Shown here: in pieces, positions 47,665 to 59,500 of the stretch | How the letters are laid out: each line of letters starts with the position of its first letter | Numbering within the stretch: the first letter of the stretch is position 1 | Assembly (NCBI GenBank): GCA_025174535.1 | Contig: JALBUN010000006.1 | Coordinates: 1,178,001 to 1,242,000 of the forward strand | Direction: 5' to 3' | DNA: 64,000 nt | Origin: Cantharellus purpuraceus | Taxonomy: Eukaryota > Basidiomycota > Agaricomycetes > Cantharellales > Hydnaceae | The notes under the pieces: generated by a model | The model's database searches: none | What the model saw: the letters and a program-made list of their open reading frames with translations, nothing else | What the model was told of the DNA's origin: nothing | Position numbers and translations under genes: made by a program

Positions 47665-48694
47665 TTATTGCAGCTGTGCCGCTATGCCTGCCATTGTTTC
47701 CATCCAGATGACAACCTCACGGACCTTCCGCACAGCTGGCACGCTATCTGAGAGTCGCAGATCTGGACGCAAACGCTGGTCTTCGTATGATTCTGGCAAC
47801 GTTCGGTAGCATATTTGCGCTTGGGACTTCAGGTTTGGAGAAGCTGTGAGTTGCAGCTTCGCGCCAGCATTATCAAGGGCACCTTTCTGATATGGAAACC
47901 CAGAGACCATTATCTCTATCGCGATATGTGAGGTTGAAGGACCAAAGGGATTGGAATAAGAACCATACTTTCAACCAGAATGATGTCTCCACGTTTCATG
48001 CTCGAGTCTTCTTCTAAACCCCCCCACAGTTCGGCAGTTTCTCTCCAAGCTATGAGCTTGCAAATCGCACCGCTTTCGTCTCCGACAACGAGCTTCAGAA
48101 GTGCAACCTCAGAACCTGCGTATTGACCTGTCTTCACCTTTACGTAGTTGGGGCCGTCAACCTCTAGGACACCCAAGAGCAGCGTGACTTTTGACGATAC
48201 AGGCACGGGTTTCTGTGCTTGGAGGATTGAGGACAGGGAAGAGACGGCATTGAGGCTGAAGTTGAAGGTAGGAAAGCGGCTGATGGAGCTCCCTTCAGAT
48301 AGCATGGTCGTCTCATCACCAGTACAGTCCGACTCCATCTTTTTGGAAAGGCTCAGGTCGGTTGCACTGCAGTTTCCAGTATGCAAAGAGAAGTCTGAAG
48401 CATGTGTTAGTAGCGGTCCAATGGAGTCAAGAACGAATATAGTATGACTGATGTATAAAGTGACAGAGGCGCTGTTGACACACCATCATCGCTTGAACCT
48501 TCGAGACAACTTGCATCGTTAAAAATGACGTTCTCATAGACCAGGGATATATTGTGTTCAGCTTGCTCCAGCGTTGTTGGGGCCAGAGGAAGTGAGGCAT
48601 CGTGCATTGACACGGTCCTCCACGAGGCAACATCAACTGTTCTACTCCCATTTGGAGACGGAGAACCGATGAATACACGATATGATTTTGCCAT
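47665..48694 (-). CDS. OB-fold protein, possibly Shieldin-2/RPA-like
   Basis: Three exons are inferred: 48484-48694, 47969-48394 and 47665-47915 (295 residues). After a variable N-terminus (MAKSYRVFIGSPSPNG) comes a beta-rich block: SKVTLLLGVLEVDGPNYVKV, SEVALLKLVVGDESGAICKL and AWRETAELWGG, then KRGDIILVE. This alternation of strands resembles an OB fold of the single-stranded-DNA-binding type, reminiscent of the first OB domain of SHLD2. The end, LRPDLRLSDSVPAVRKVREVV..WMETMAG, is helical. Function is not established; a role in DNA repair or telomere biology would be a guess. The start is just downstream of permease-derived sequence, which would then supply its promoter. Confidence 0.6.
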
Positions 48695-48785
48695 GTCGCA
48701 GGCTTCACATGTTGTAAGGACCGCGAGTCCGGAACCACCCGACATATTGCTTCCGACCACTTTACAAATATTGATGAGACTCAAA

Positions 48786-49339
48786 CAAATGTTCCGCCTT
48801 ACAATTGCACGCCGTTCCGGGGGACACAGTTGAGCAGATGCCGCGCACAAGCCACCTGAATCTCTTGTGAGCTGTCTACGCCAGTTTCACATGCAAGAAC
48901 CTACCGCTTGTAGGGAGCGGATACTAAGGAAGAATAAGCAATCCCAATCCCAATAAAGTGCATATTAAATTAACCAATTTCCACAATTGAAGCACTCAGT
49001 ATGAAACAACCTACGGTGACTTAGATGAGCATAACTGTCACGTCTAAGACGTATGACCTATAATCCAGCACCATACTACAGATGCGGGACCCCCGAACAG
49101 AAGAGGCGTGTTAAACGTAGTCGCAATACTAACACACAACACCCTAGTTGAATATAATAAATATGATTGTCGGGCAATATTCGAATCAAATATGTACCAT
49201 GATTGCAAAAGCGAACGAGATAGCCGCTAAATCGGAGAGCCCTTGTTTGAAGGAGGAGATATAGCCAACAGCAGCAAGTTAGGCATCGTCTTCAGAAGCA
49301 AATTCCTTGGAATCGTAGGAGAAGTTGGTTGGTTGTCAT
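48786..49339 (-). pseudogene. Amino-acid permease, N-terminal relic (copy 1)
   Basis: This stretch aligns with the first exons of the intact permease (53177-53739). The ATG at 49339 is kept, but a +1 shift after it, a TAA, loss of part of the third exon and a 2-nt deletion in the next destroy the frame. ASAQLCPPERRAIV is still legible near 48800-48850. Homology stops inside an intron at 48786. Its first intron has a GT donor (49197) where the intact gene has GC. Confidence 0.85.
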
Positions 49340-49399
49340 AGTCAAGAGGAAAGTCTCCACCCTTCCATCACATGGCTTCGTTATATGTATATAATGGTG

Positions 49400-50089
49400 C
49401 AAACCTTAGTCGTGGGTGTTGACCCCCAGTGAATCGCTCCTGCCGGGGGACAGAAATGGAAGGAAACCCACTGATTCATCGAGTACTGTATACCATAAAA
49501 TAATGGACGTCTACCAGGTTGTTGGAATACCCACGCATATGTCAGAATTAATTCAGTTGGAACGGAACTGAACAGAAAGCGAAGGGGGTGGTGATTGGGA
49601 TAGGTACGCCAAGTGCAGTCGGTAAATCGGCATCGATCTACTAGGCGGCGACATGCAGGCGTTATTCTGAGCTTAATCTCCGTAATGTTGGCGGCTAGAT
49701 TTACAGTATCTGCTATCTTCGAATGAATACTTGTTTGGGAGTGATTTACCTTCGGCAAATGCACTTTTCGCCCCTGCAGTCTTTTCCTTCTAGTAAGATT
49801 TGCATCACTTGTGACTTGTCACCTTTACATATTCCGTCACAGGCAGCTCTTAGCAGATTCACATATTGCGGAACAGAGCATATTTGATGCTGGGTGAGCA
49901 GCTCGGAATCTTGGCCATTTGTAAGTTCGTCCGACCAGGTACAAGTCGATGCGGAACAGAAGTTCCTATCGTGTTGTAATTGGGGCTAGATACTCTCGGA
50001 GCTTCGGCGATGATCTGTTCTTCATTTCGTATATCCAGGTACGTGAGTCCCTTCAATTTCCGAGGAGCCTAGGCCGCGAATCACAACCT
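49400..50089. other. Unassigned stretch between the two duplicated halves
   Basis: No recognisable gene. A minus-strand 127-residue reading (49381-49764) has no known motif and no neighbours in frame. It may be degenerate PPR-gene sequence too diverged to align by eye. Confidence 0.35.
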
Positions 50090-50470
50090 TGTTGAAACAG
50101 TCACTTGGGGAGGCTATCAATGTCCTGCATCATCTGTCCCCTTTCAAACAACCTTCAGTGACCCCCTGTTTAATGTAGAACTGATTACCAACAAAGTACA
50201 TCGAAGAGCTAATTGTGGCGATGCTACGGTAACAGATCCTGCCCCATGAACGCAGTGATGATGTAACGTCAAGTAGAGCAGAACAACAAATACACTGTTT
50301 AGGAGAGCATTCTATGTTGTCGGAAGATTTTATCCCACTTTGGAGATCTGGATCCATTTCACCCAGAGGCCATTGACCTGATCCCATCACATCAGACATA
50401 CATGGGTTGTCATATCCTTCAAGGATGCATTCAGACGACCAGAGGATACCCTGCAGTCAGTAATTGTACA
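50090..50470 (+). pseudogene. PPR gene 3'-end relic (copy 2)
   Basis: By eye it aligns with the last exon of the PPR gene at about 44560-44900. Shared blocks include GAGGCTATC..T..CCTGC, AAACAACCTTC, CGGAAGAT...CCAC, and ACATGGGTTG followed by GGTGCA/GGATGCA and CTCAGACGAC/TTCAGACGAC. Frames are broken throughout. It sits beside the intact permease in the same relative order and orientation as the intact PPR sits beside the broken permease, so both belong to one duplicated segment. Confidence 0.65.
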
Positions 50471-50546
50471 ATAGTTCGTTCAAATTCCAGTAAGTTGATA
50501 CGACCTCTCCCGTGAGTTACATAACGAGGGCAGCCATGTCACTATC

Positions 50547-53500
50547 TTAAACAACGGTCTTCTCCTTGAAATCATTTTCCCTGGAACCATCTGAGTCATC
50601 GCGACTAATGGTTTGCTCCTTGGGTAAATTGGAAACTGGTCCTCTATAATGCTTCCGACCACCAAGTACATACCAGACCCTGGACAGAGTTGATGTCAGT
50701 TTTCTAAATCGCACGGAACCATAGTGTGAATGCTCAACAGGCTTAGTACCACGACACCGATGGTTATAACACTGGCGTAATTCATGTTCTATCGGTGCGG
50801 TTTGTGAGAGATACATACGTGCTTTTAATTATAATTGTCTTGCCTGGGGAGTGACAGGAACAATATTCGGGAATGAGAAAATGACACAGACGAAGCTAGC
50901 GTAAAGGTCTGAGGTCAGATACGCCCACAAGCGAGGTTTTGTTCCTCATACCAAACCCAGCTATGAGCCAACGTAAGTATATACATGACAGAATAACTGA
51001 TCCACGTACGAGCAACATATAATGTTTGCAGCCCAGCCAAGGAAACCATCACCCATGTAGAAGGGACCTGGCTTGAACATCACGTCGGGATGATTGCGAT
51101 AGACGCGGCGAAGAATAATTCTGAAGATAGTAGTCATCAGAACGTTAATACAAAAGTTAGCAAGGAGCCTCACGGAATGATGTAGGAGGAATCAAGTGCT
51201 AATCATACGGGGTTAACGACTGTTCACAATTTCATACAATGAAAACACACCCATAGCAGTTAAGCTGAAGATTGCGTTTGCAGCCACCGGGCTGGCCAAG
51301 TCAAGAAGACCAGGCAAAAAACTAACTAGTACCACAATCCATACAGAGTATAGTGGGGTACCTGTGGTCTTGTTGATACGGCCGAAAAGCCCACGGTCTA
51401 GGGATGGGACATGAATTTACGACCAATAGGAGAAGTAATGACTCGCCAGGAAGTCCATGGTCCCGTGAGAAGGCGAAGACGGTACGCGAGTTCGCTTGAA
51501 GAGCCTACAAGAATATTAGCTGCACTGGAACACATAAATTCGAGGGACCCGCACAGTCCTGAGAGCAGAGATTTAACGTCAGTGTATAGAGTTGCGTTGC
51601 TAGCAGCCATGTATACGAGACGTACTGAACAACAGCAAAGGCCGTGAAGCAAACGGGTGTCCATAAGATAAGTGTCCCGGTGGTTCCTATGCGATCATTC
51701 ATGATCTGCGAGAAGATTAACTCCTATGAGTAGAAAGACGGCGTTTGAGCTACCTGGAGAAAAGCCGACCCAGAAGGACCGGGCAAATTCTCAAGGGGAC
51801 CACTGCACAAAACCATGACAATGTTAAGTAGCCATCCGATCAAGCCGGTGCCAATGACAGCAATGAATATAGCAGCTTCCAGGTGAGACATCAGTTTTAG
51901 TGGGTTCTTTGATTTGCTAAGTACCTATTCATATACCTGGCGCTGTTAAACGGTTAGTTTGTGAAGAAATCAAATTCATAAGTGCAATTCACCAGCATAA
52001 GCAGCTCGCTGCACTTCTTCTCTGGAAACAAAGTGAAAGATGGGCAGGTTACCATGGAATTGCACTTACGAGATGTGGGCTAGACCGCAAACTTCTTAGG
52101 GATGCAAAAGATGGAAGTGTTGTGGAATACTCACCTGTAGCGTCGTAGTCCTTCTCACGCATGTAAATCACAAGCATTTGATCCCTAGAAGAGAACGTAC
52201 CGTCATCTTCGTCCAGAAACAAATCCATGTATTATTAGCATTCCTGCATAACATTGGTTGGACCCACCGTCCATTGCACACTGATGGATCTTAGAAAGTG
52301 GTCGCGCTACAATGAAGGGGAGCCTTTACCTTAATAGCCCAAACAGAAATGCGAGACCCGTGTTCCAACCTGTTGCAAGCGTTTCGCCATACATACCAGT
52401 ACTACACCAATAGCCGTGACAAACCTCCTGTTTGATTCACAATGCCTGACATCCTTCATAAACGAGGAGAGCCCCACTTGAAGAGCACAATACGCACCGT
52501 CGCCACCAAAAACATACTTGGCTGGGTGCATCTCATCTCGTTTCGTGCAAGCAAGCATCACAATAATGATAACTAGCTATGATAAACCATGGGGCTTGCG
52601 GTCATATGTGAAGGGACTCACGGATCGTCGCACCAACATTAATAAAAACGAAACCTTTGGTCATCCATGCCAGCTGCCTCGTTGCCAACGAATTCTTTTG
52701 CACGGATGAGGAAGCGCATTATGATTGATAGAATAAAAGACGCACGAGAAGCCCGTGGACAACAAGAAGAGCAGCAAATAGTGCAACGACTTTGCCTGGC
52801 GTCACTTCATAACCAGGCTATTCAAAACATGTTCAGCATAATCCTATCCGCATAAATAATATGGAAAAAAGTTACGCGAGCTATAACTACCGCAGCCCAT
52901 ATCATGTTGCTTAATCCAAATTCAGTGGAGCTTGAGTAAGGCAGGTGTTGGAAGACAGTCACAACAGAATTAGAGACTGAAACTCACGAGAGGCCCGCCA
53001 CTTGCCCTGATGAGAGTGTATGTCAGAAAGAAGCATCTTGAGTCCACCAGAAAAACGAACCAAGTATGTTGAGCCATCCCACAACCTGATGCTCTGAGTT
53101 TAACTATAACATTGATCTAGTTGTGCTCTTACCCATCCGACCTTGTAATGAGTGAGAGTGAGCAGAGATCATCCCGCAAATGTTTCGCCTTACAATTGCA
53201 CGCCGTTCCGGGGGACACAGTTGAGCAGATGCCGTGTACAAGCCGCCTGAATCTCTTGTGAGTTGTCTACGCCAGTTTCACATGCAAGATCCTACCGCTT
53301 GTAGGGAAAGCGGATACTAGGGAAGAATAAGCAATCCAAATCCCAATAATGTGCATATTAAATTAACCAATTTCCGCAATTGAAGCCCCAAGCGTAAAAC
53401 ACATGCATGCTCCTACGGTGACTTAGGTGAGCATAACTGCCACGTCCAAGTAAGACTTGTGACCTATAATCCAGCACCACACTACAGATGCAGGACCCCC

Positions 53501-53739
53501 GAGCAGAAGAGGCGTGTTAAACGTAGTGGCGATACTGGAACACATGCCCTAGAAATAATAACCATGAGTATCGTGCCAGAAATTTCATGAATCATTCTCG
53601 CCATGATTGCAAAAGCGAATGAGATGGTCGCAAGATTGGAGAACTCTCGTTTAAAGGAGGATACATAGCCATGAGCAGCGAGTCGTGCGTCGTCTTCGGA
53701 AGCGTATTCCTTGGAGTCGTAAGAGACGTTGGGAGTCAT
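50547..53739 (-). CDS. Amino-acid/GABA-type permease (APC superfamily)
   Basis: A minus-strand gene in about 20 exons that can be read through from MTPNVSYDSKEYASEDDARL to a terminal KEKTVV. Family landmarks in order: FKREFSNLATISFAF, SSIATTFNTPLLLGGPAS, IAEIVSAFPTSGGLY, ASAQLCPPERRAIVGW, WLNILGQVAGLSSTEFGLSN, WNTGLAFLFGLLSVQWT, DYDATAHISEEVQ, SGPLENLPGPSGSAF, SRTVFAFSRDHGLP, LASPVAANAIFS, NHPDVMFKPGPFYMG and NMNYASVITIG. This is the 12-helix plasma-membrane or vacuolar transporter family related to yeast Uga4/Hnm1. Microexons of 9 (53133-53141), 6 (52201-52206) and 4 nt (51555-51558) and three GC-AG introns (53549-53601, 51398-51446, 50789-50843) are needed to keep the frame. It is probably functional. 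Confidence 0.85.
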
Positions 53740-55178
53740 AGTCAAGTGCAAATTTTCTCCACACTTGCATAGCTAAGTATATATGGAACTATATTAGCCA
53801 TGTGATAGTTTCTGATCGCTCTCGATAAACTTGCGTCAATCGTTTATGTATGTAAGTTCACCACCCTGCAGGTGTCCCATGGTGTAGCCCTATGTAGCCC
53901 TATCGAGCGTTACACGGCGTCCCTGCCACAATGCTCCATGGCTTCTTTATGGGGTAGAGATGGGCGCTGGGGCCGGCTTCAGCTGGGACCGGATCGACGA
54001 TGAGGCCATCGATAAAGTAAAGAAGGTCGCTTTCTGATCCTGAGTCTAGTGTGTAACGTCACGCAGCCAGAACAAATAGAAGAGATCACAGCTGCAATAT
54101 CCTCAAAGAGAACCTACAGTATACTTATAGCATACGTACCATCTTGTTTCCTAACAAATCATATTAGAGCGCATTCGTGCGTGCCTAATATTTCCAATTT
54201 AGTTTGTTGCATCATTGATTTCGATTAGCACGAACTAAGTGTCACATGAGGACACGATCTGTGCAAAAAAGCTGTGACCTAATAATTCTGTTCGATTGTG
54301 TCATACTTTTTGGGTCTTTCCGTCACTTTTCTGTCACGGGATACCGTGATACTGCTGCCGACTTTCTGTATCTCCCCACCCATAGGAGGCTATCGACTCC
54401 ACGGCTCGTTCGTCACACAGTGATACGCCGTGATATGTATACAATCAAGCAGAAATATCTTGCTTGCCCTGTGTAATCCCAGACCTTTTCGCAACATGTC
54501 TATGGACAGAGTTGGAATTTACCTGTTCTCTACCCCGTCATTATTTGATTTCTAGTAATCCTCTTTGTGCTTGAATTCAAAATATCATATGTCAGTGTTA
54601 TCTCATCTCTCTTGTCCCAAAGTTTTCCTTGATCGCTTTCTGCTGTCCATCCTCAGGCGCCCATAATACGGCTCAAGTATGGCTTCTAGTTCTCTAACCC
54701 AAAAGACTATAAGATTGGGTAATTTATCTCACTGACGTTCGTTGTGGGTGTCACATGATATGGTAAGTACTAGTCAGAAATCACGATGAGGAGTGGTTGT
54801 GGTGTAGTGGGTGCAAGGTCAGACAGCAAAGCAGGTACGGGAACACAAACGTGGTGAGTATACACAACTACATTTTTCCCAAAATGCCCTGTTCGTTGGT
54901 AACAATTTGCACCTACGCACATGTATATTGATAGCACGATAGGTAAGTGACAGATGGGTACTGTGCGGTGGCAGAATTGCCCACGTAACGATATTAGGTT
55001 TGCAAGAAATACATCAATAACAAATACGCGTTATCTACAGAGCATGAAAGAGATGCCAATCGAGCCAATTTGTTGGTGACCGCAGTAGTCATTTTGTCTC
55101 GAGACTGATGTACACATGAATGTAAGATACAAAGATGATGACGACCGTCTAAAGAGGTATACAACGTCAGCGCGTCCA
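53740..55178. other. Intergenic region, permease promoter and PP6 3' side
   Basis: Mostly nothing recognisable. A short GC-rich patch near 53950-54040 could encode peptide on either strand (for example MGAGAGFSWDRIDDEAIDK on plus) but stands alone. The first ~60 bases match the DNA upstream of the relic at 49339, so the duplication included some promoter sequence. Confidence 0.4.
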
Positions 55179-56451
55179 TTACACAAAATATGGCATGGAG
55201 CCCTGTGTGCAGCAGACTTCAGCATAAGCATGCGAGAGAACATTGATCTTCCTCACAATACGACGAGCACCCTGCATATTTCTATCGTGCTGGTTCTCTT
55301 CCGCTGCATTAAACACGGTAAACTCTCGCTCGCCAGTTTCTCGGATCGTTAAAATGCTGGCTAGATTGCCGCACCGATAACAGTAATTCGGGGCAGACCA
55401 GACCGTTACGAGCTTTTCGTCGAACATATACTTGAAACCTTCCTGAACAAGCTGATGGGCTCGAGCAATAAGACGCAGTGCGTTTACATGGTTAAACTGA
55501 GGGACACGCATGAGTTGGGAAACACGTTGTAGCAATGGCACATTTTACCTCCTTGGTGACAGAGCCACCGAACAACCAACCAGCACCTCTGGGGCTCACA
55601 GCCCATGTTGCCACATCATCAGGATCGGACCACATTAAATCTGTACTCAGGTTAGCTTGGACTCTTCAACATGAGTGCGACATACCACAGAAGGCACCTT
55701 CATGTGGGATCTCCTGAGCTCGTGATAATACACGAATCTGATCCAGTGTTCGAATATCGGGTGAGAGACCACCATGCACACAGAGCGTTTCTCCGTCGAT
55801 AATCTTCTTCGGGTCAGCTGAATCTTTTGAGACTAAGCTGTTTCACTCACTGCTGCTAAATTTAAATAATCAAAAACATTGCAGCATGCCTTCCAAACAC
55901 TCGAATTGCCATACTTTTGTTGGCATTCCTCTGCCAGGTTCTCTTTTAGTATGCTGTGGACATTCGAAAGGATGACGCACCATAGAAGCCATATACTTGA
56001 GTGATCTGTCGGCTTTCGTGGTTTCCTCTTAGCAGGGTGACTTTATCGGGATACCTGAACAACAATGATAAATAAGTGATCTAGTCGATATATTGGTGGT
56101 GCTTGACTACACCTGGCTTTGAGGGCGAGGAGTAATGAGACTGTCTCAAGACTATAGTAACCACGATCCACAAAGTCACCCTGCAGGAAAAGTTCAGCAA
56201 CAAGGGACGTCTCTGAGGAGACACATTACCATAAATATATAGCTAGTCTCTGGGATCCGACCGCCCTTTCTGAGCAATTCTAATAGGTCCCAGAATTGCC
56301 CGTGAATGTCACCACAGATAGTAACTGGACTGGATACTGGTTGGATGTTTGACTCTTCAATAAGTATTGACCTGACGCGCTCGCAAAGTTGCTTCATTTC
56401 CGTTTCTTCTAAGTGTTTGCATTGCTCTAGTTTGCTGATCCATTTGTCCAT
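55179..56451 (-). CDS. SIT4: Ser/Thr protein phosphatase PP6/Sit4-type catalytic subunit
   Basis: A multi-exon PPP-family phosphatase. It starts [20 protein letters not shown], then [16 protein letters not shown] (GDxHG), GDFVDRG across the first intron, [39 protein letters not shown] and [11 protein letters not shown]. The last large exon has [24 protein letters not shown]. The GAFCDL.WSDP, GWLFG and [16 protein letters not shown] choices favour PP6/Sit4 over PP2A or PP4. All metal-binding residues of the visible motifs are present. The end is PYFV where PP2A-like enzymes have YFL. The start is 58 bases from the divergent EMC1 start. Confidence 0.92.
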
Positions 56452-56509
56452 GGGTGGGCGCTGGTCTCTAAAGGTGGGTGACGTAAGTAACGCGGTTTGC
56501 TCTCAACAC
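56452..56509. promoter_or_regulatory. 58-bp shared divergent promoter, PP6 / EMC1
   Basis: Start codons of the two divergent genes are separated by 58 bases with no TATA box. Both 5' leaders must be extremely short or overlap the neighbouring transcription unit. Confidence 0.6.
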
Positions 56510-59500
56510 ATGCAGGTTTTATTGGGGCTCTTGCTAGTCACTCTACCCTGCTTTGCTCTACATCAATCCGATGCTGGGAAGATAGACTGGCACAAAGAAT
56601 TAGTGGGCCTTCCGCGTACCGAAACATTAACCGTAGCACCTAGATTTGAGCAAGCAGCTGGCAGGAAGCCCAGCAGCTTCATCGTCACCGTCTCAAAAAG
56701 TAATGCACTCGCTGCTATCAATGCTGTAGATGGAAATATTGGTGCGTAGCGCTGCGTTTTGACTCTCCGTTCTCCTCTCATCCAGATAATATAGTATGGC
56801 GGCATGTTTTGGACGCGTTTGACCTCGTTGGAGTTTACCGAAGTAACCCAGGATGTGGGGGGATTCATTTACGACTGATTTTGACACCTCTTACTTTTTG
56901 TGATAGTCGTTGTTACATTATCCGGTCCAGGAGGGGCTCGCCTCCGTTCCTATGATGCGACCACTGGTCATCTCATTTTCGACTCGCATATGCACAATCC
57001 GGACACTGGGAGGCTCCTTGAACCCATCAGTATAGGGCAAGAGGTGGCGTTCGCTGTGGATAAAACGTCGGATGTGTTTACTTTAACAAACGCTTACACC
57101 GTTCGTCGCGTTGATGGATTGACGGGCGAAATAAAGTGGACATGGATGTCTGAGGATCAAGGGTGTGTAGAAGATCTTGGGCGTGCGCCACCACTAAGCC
57201 TCTGCATAGATCGTCTGTTCTTTATTGCAAGATCGTGGCAACTGAAGCCATGCTCTACCTTGTCGGTCTCACTAAATCGTTCAAAGCTTACACATTGCAT
57301 GTTGTCGCCTTAGATTCGTCAATAGGCACCGTCATTGCCTCAGTCGCTGTTTCGTCTACTGTCAACGGACCCTCAGACTTCATTGCATTGACAAGCTCAC
57401 GAACACCCCAGCCTATTCTCACATGGTTGGAAGATGGCTATATTAAGTCAGTCGTGCTTACCCCGGAGCTGAAAATGAAGCCACGAACCATTCGTGAAGA
57501 CATATATAAGGAACTTAAGGACGTGGGAATTGCAGATGCAGGCATTGTCGTAGCCTTGAAGCGAGATGAGACATCTCATGTTATTCGTATAGACAATAAA
57601 GGTGCACAAGGGGTGCAGAAAGTCTGGGAATTCGCCAGCTCGGTATATCGATTGCTTTCAATTCATTCAAAGTTTTTCTAAGTTGTATTCACAGGCAGCC
57701 TCATCCGACCAGTCTGAATCAGTCTATTCGAGTGGTGTTGATAAGGCTGGTCAGCCATATGTCGCCCGTACATACTGGTCGCACGTCATGCAGGTCGGTA
57801 TTGCACTAGTACATAATAATGGTAAAAACGCTTAAATGCATTCACTAGGCGTCTTCTTTTCAACTCTTTGCTGCTAACGGCGCTGAAGGCAAGGGAATGG
57901 TGACAGGTTTTACATTCCCATTCGACCCCATCACCCACGGGTCAATTCAGCATGTATGTGCCCTCTCATCATTCGTATACTTATAATCCCTCACTATACT
58001 ATATTCAGTTCGCTCTTGAAGTTGCAAATCCCCAACCTTATCTGTTTGTCTCGAGGGCCATGTTTACCACGTCGACAGGTGCCCTTCAATTATGGCAACA
58101 AGAAGTCGTCCAGTGGACACGAGAGGAGTCCCTTACTCAGATCCAGAGTCTTGAATTTGTTGATCTACCCGAAAAGAAAATCGTCGAAGACGCACTTGAC
58201 GACCAGAAGTTCCTTACTCGCATTTTACGTCAGATTGGAGAAGCTCGAGTTCGTTTTCTCTTACTCCAACCCAACGCGAGGCTCACTCACCATTTATCAA
58301 CAGAACTTTCCTACGTACGCTGCAGGCTTTGGCCATCGGTTCCTGACCGGTTCTTCCGCTGCATCAGCGAGTGTCTCTAGAAAGGGCGGCGACAGTTCGT
58401 TATGGCGAGATACTTATGGATTCCGTAAGTTGTTAGTCGTCGCGTCATCGACTGGGAAATTATTTGGCATCGATACGGCGCGGGGAAACATCGTATGGAG
58501 CCGACTCCTAGTTGAAGGTTCTCATAGGGGAAGTGTGAGGCCATTCAAGCTATTCTCCTTGACGACTGTATCAGATGGAAGGCAGCCCGAGATGATTTTA
58601 CTGGCGCATCGTCAGTCTCCTTCGGTGAGTGTCGCCTTAGCGTGAGGTGTATTCTCTTGACAGTCTTCTATCAGGATGATACGTCGACAGTGTTATACCA
58701 TTTCCAGGCACTCACTGGACTAAATATACGCGGTGACTCCCGGAGGCGGGATATATTAGCTGGAGTAGAAATATTTAGAGGCAGAATTGCCGACGCCTAC
58801 CTGCTTCGTGGCGGGAACAGAACGGTTGTCATTGTCGGTGATGACCAAAGAGCAAGCACGACTACTCATGCTTCTCTTGTCTGACGCTGACTGGATTGAC
58901 AGATTCGCCTGCACCCTAACGACCCCATGACCCGAGCCTCTTTTTCGAGTTTGGCCCCCTCGTTACATTTGGTTTTGGAAAATAACAAGCACCAACTCGC
59001 TGGATATCTAATCCATCCGACCGAGGAAGAAGGAGCATACAGAGCATTTGCTGCATGGACCGCTTCGTTCGATCCATCACAACACATCCAGACCATCATT
59101 CGCCGCTCTCACGAGCCAGTTGCGTCTCTCGGTAAAGTGCTGGGGGATCGACGTACACTGTATAAATATCTCAACCCACATCTTGCGGCTGTCCTTACGT
59201 CATCCAAGGTCACACAACAGTGTTCGGTGTATCTGGTTGACGGAGCGAAGGGGACTGTTTTGTATCATGCGACTTTTCCGGCGGCAAATGGAGTGTGTAA
59301 TACACAAGCGACCTTGACTGAAAATTGGCTCGTATACCACTATTATGATGAGGCGTCGCAAGTGCCAGATGGTGCAAAGGGTTATAGGCTGGTATCTGTC
59401 GAACTGTACGAAGGTACAGGTACGGATAATAAGACTGGGAGGTGAGGTGACTCATGCGTCTCCATTCGTATCAGAGTTGATTTTGCATGCATAGCGCGGA

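Noticed and set aside
49381..49764. 127-residue minus-strand ORF as a gene
   Set aside because: No recognisable motif, no splice-linked exons and no promoter context. It lies in decayed duplicated DNA.
54760..54860. tRNA-like stretch near GGAGTGGTTGTGGTGTAG
   Set aside because: No T-loop (GTTCGANTC) or foldable acceptor arm follows. No tRNA gene could be supported anywhere in the window.
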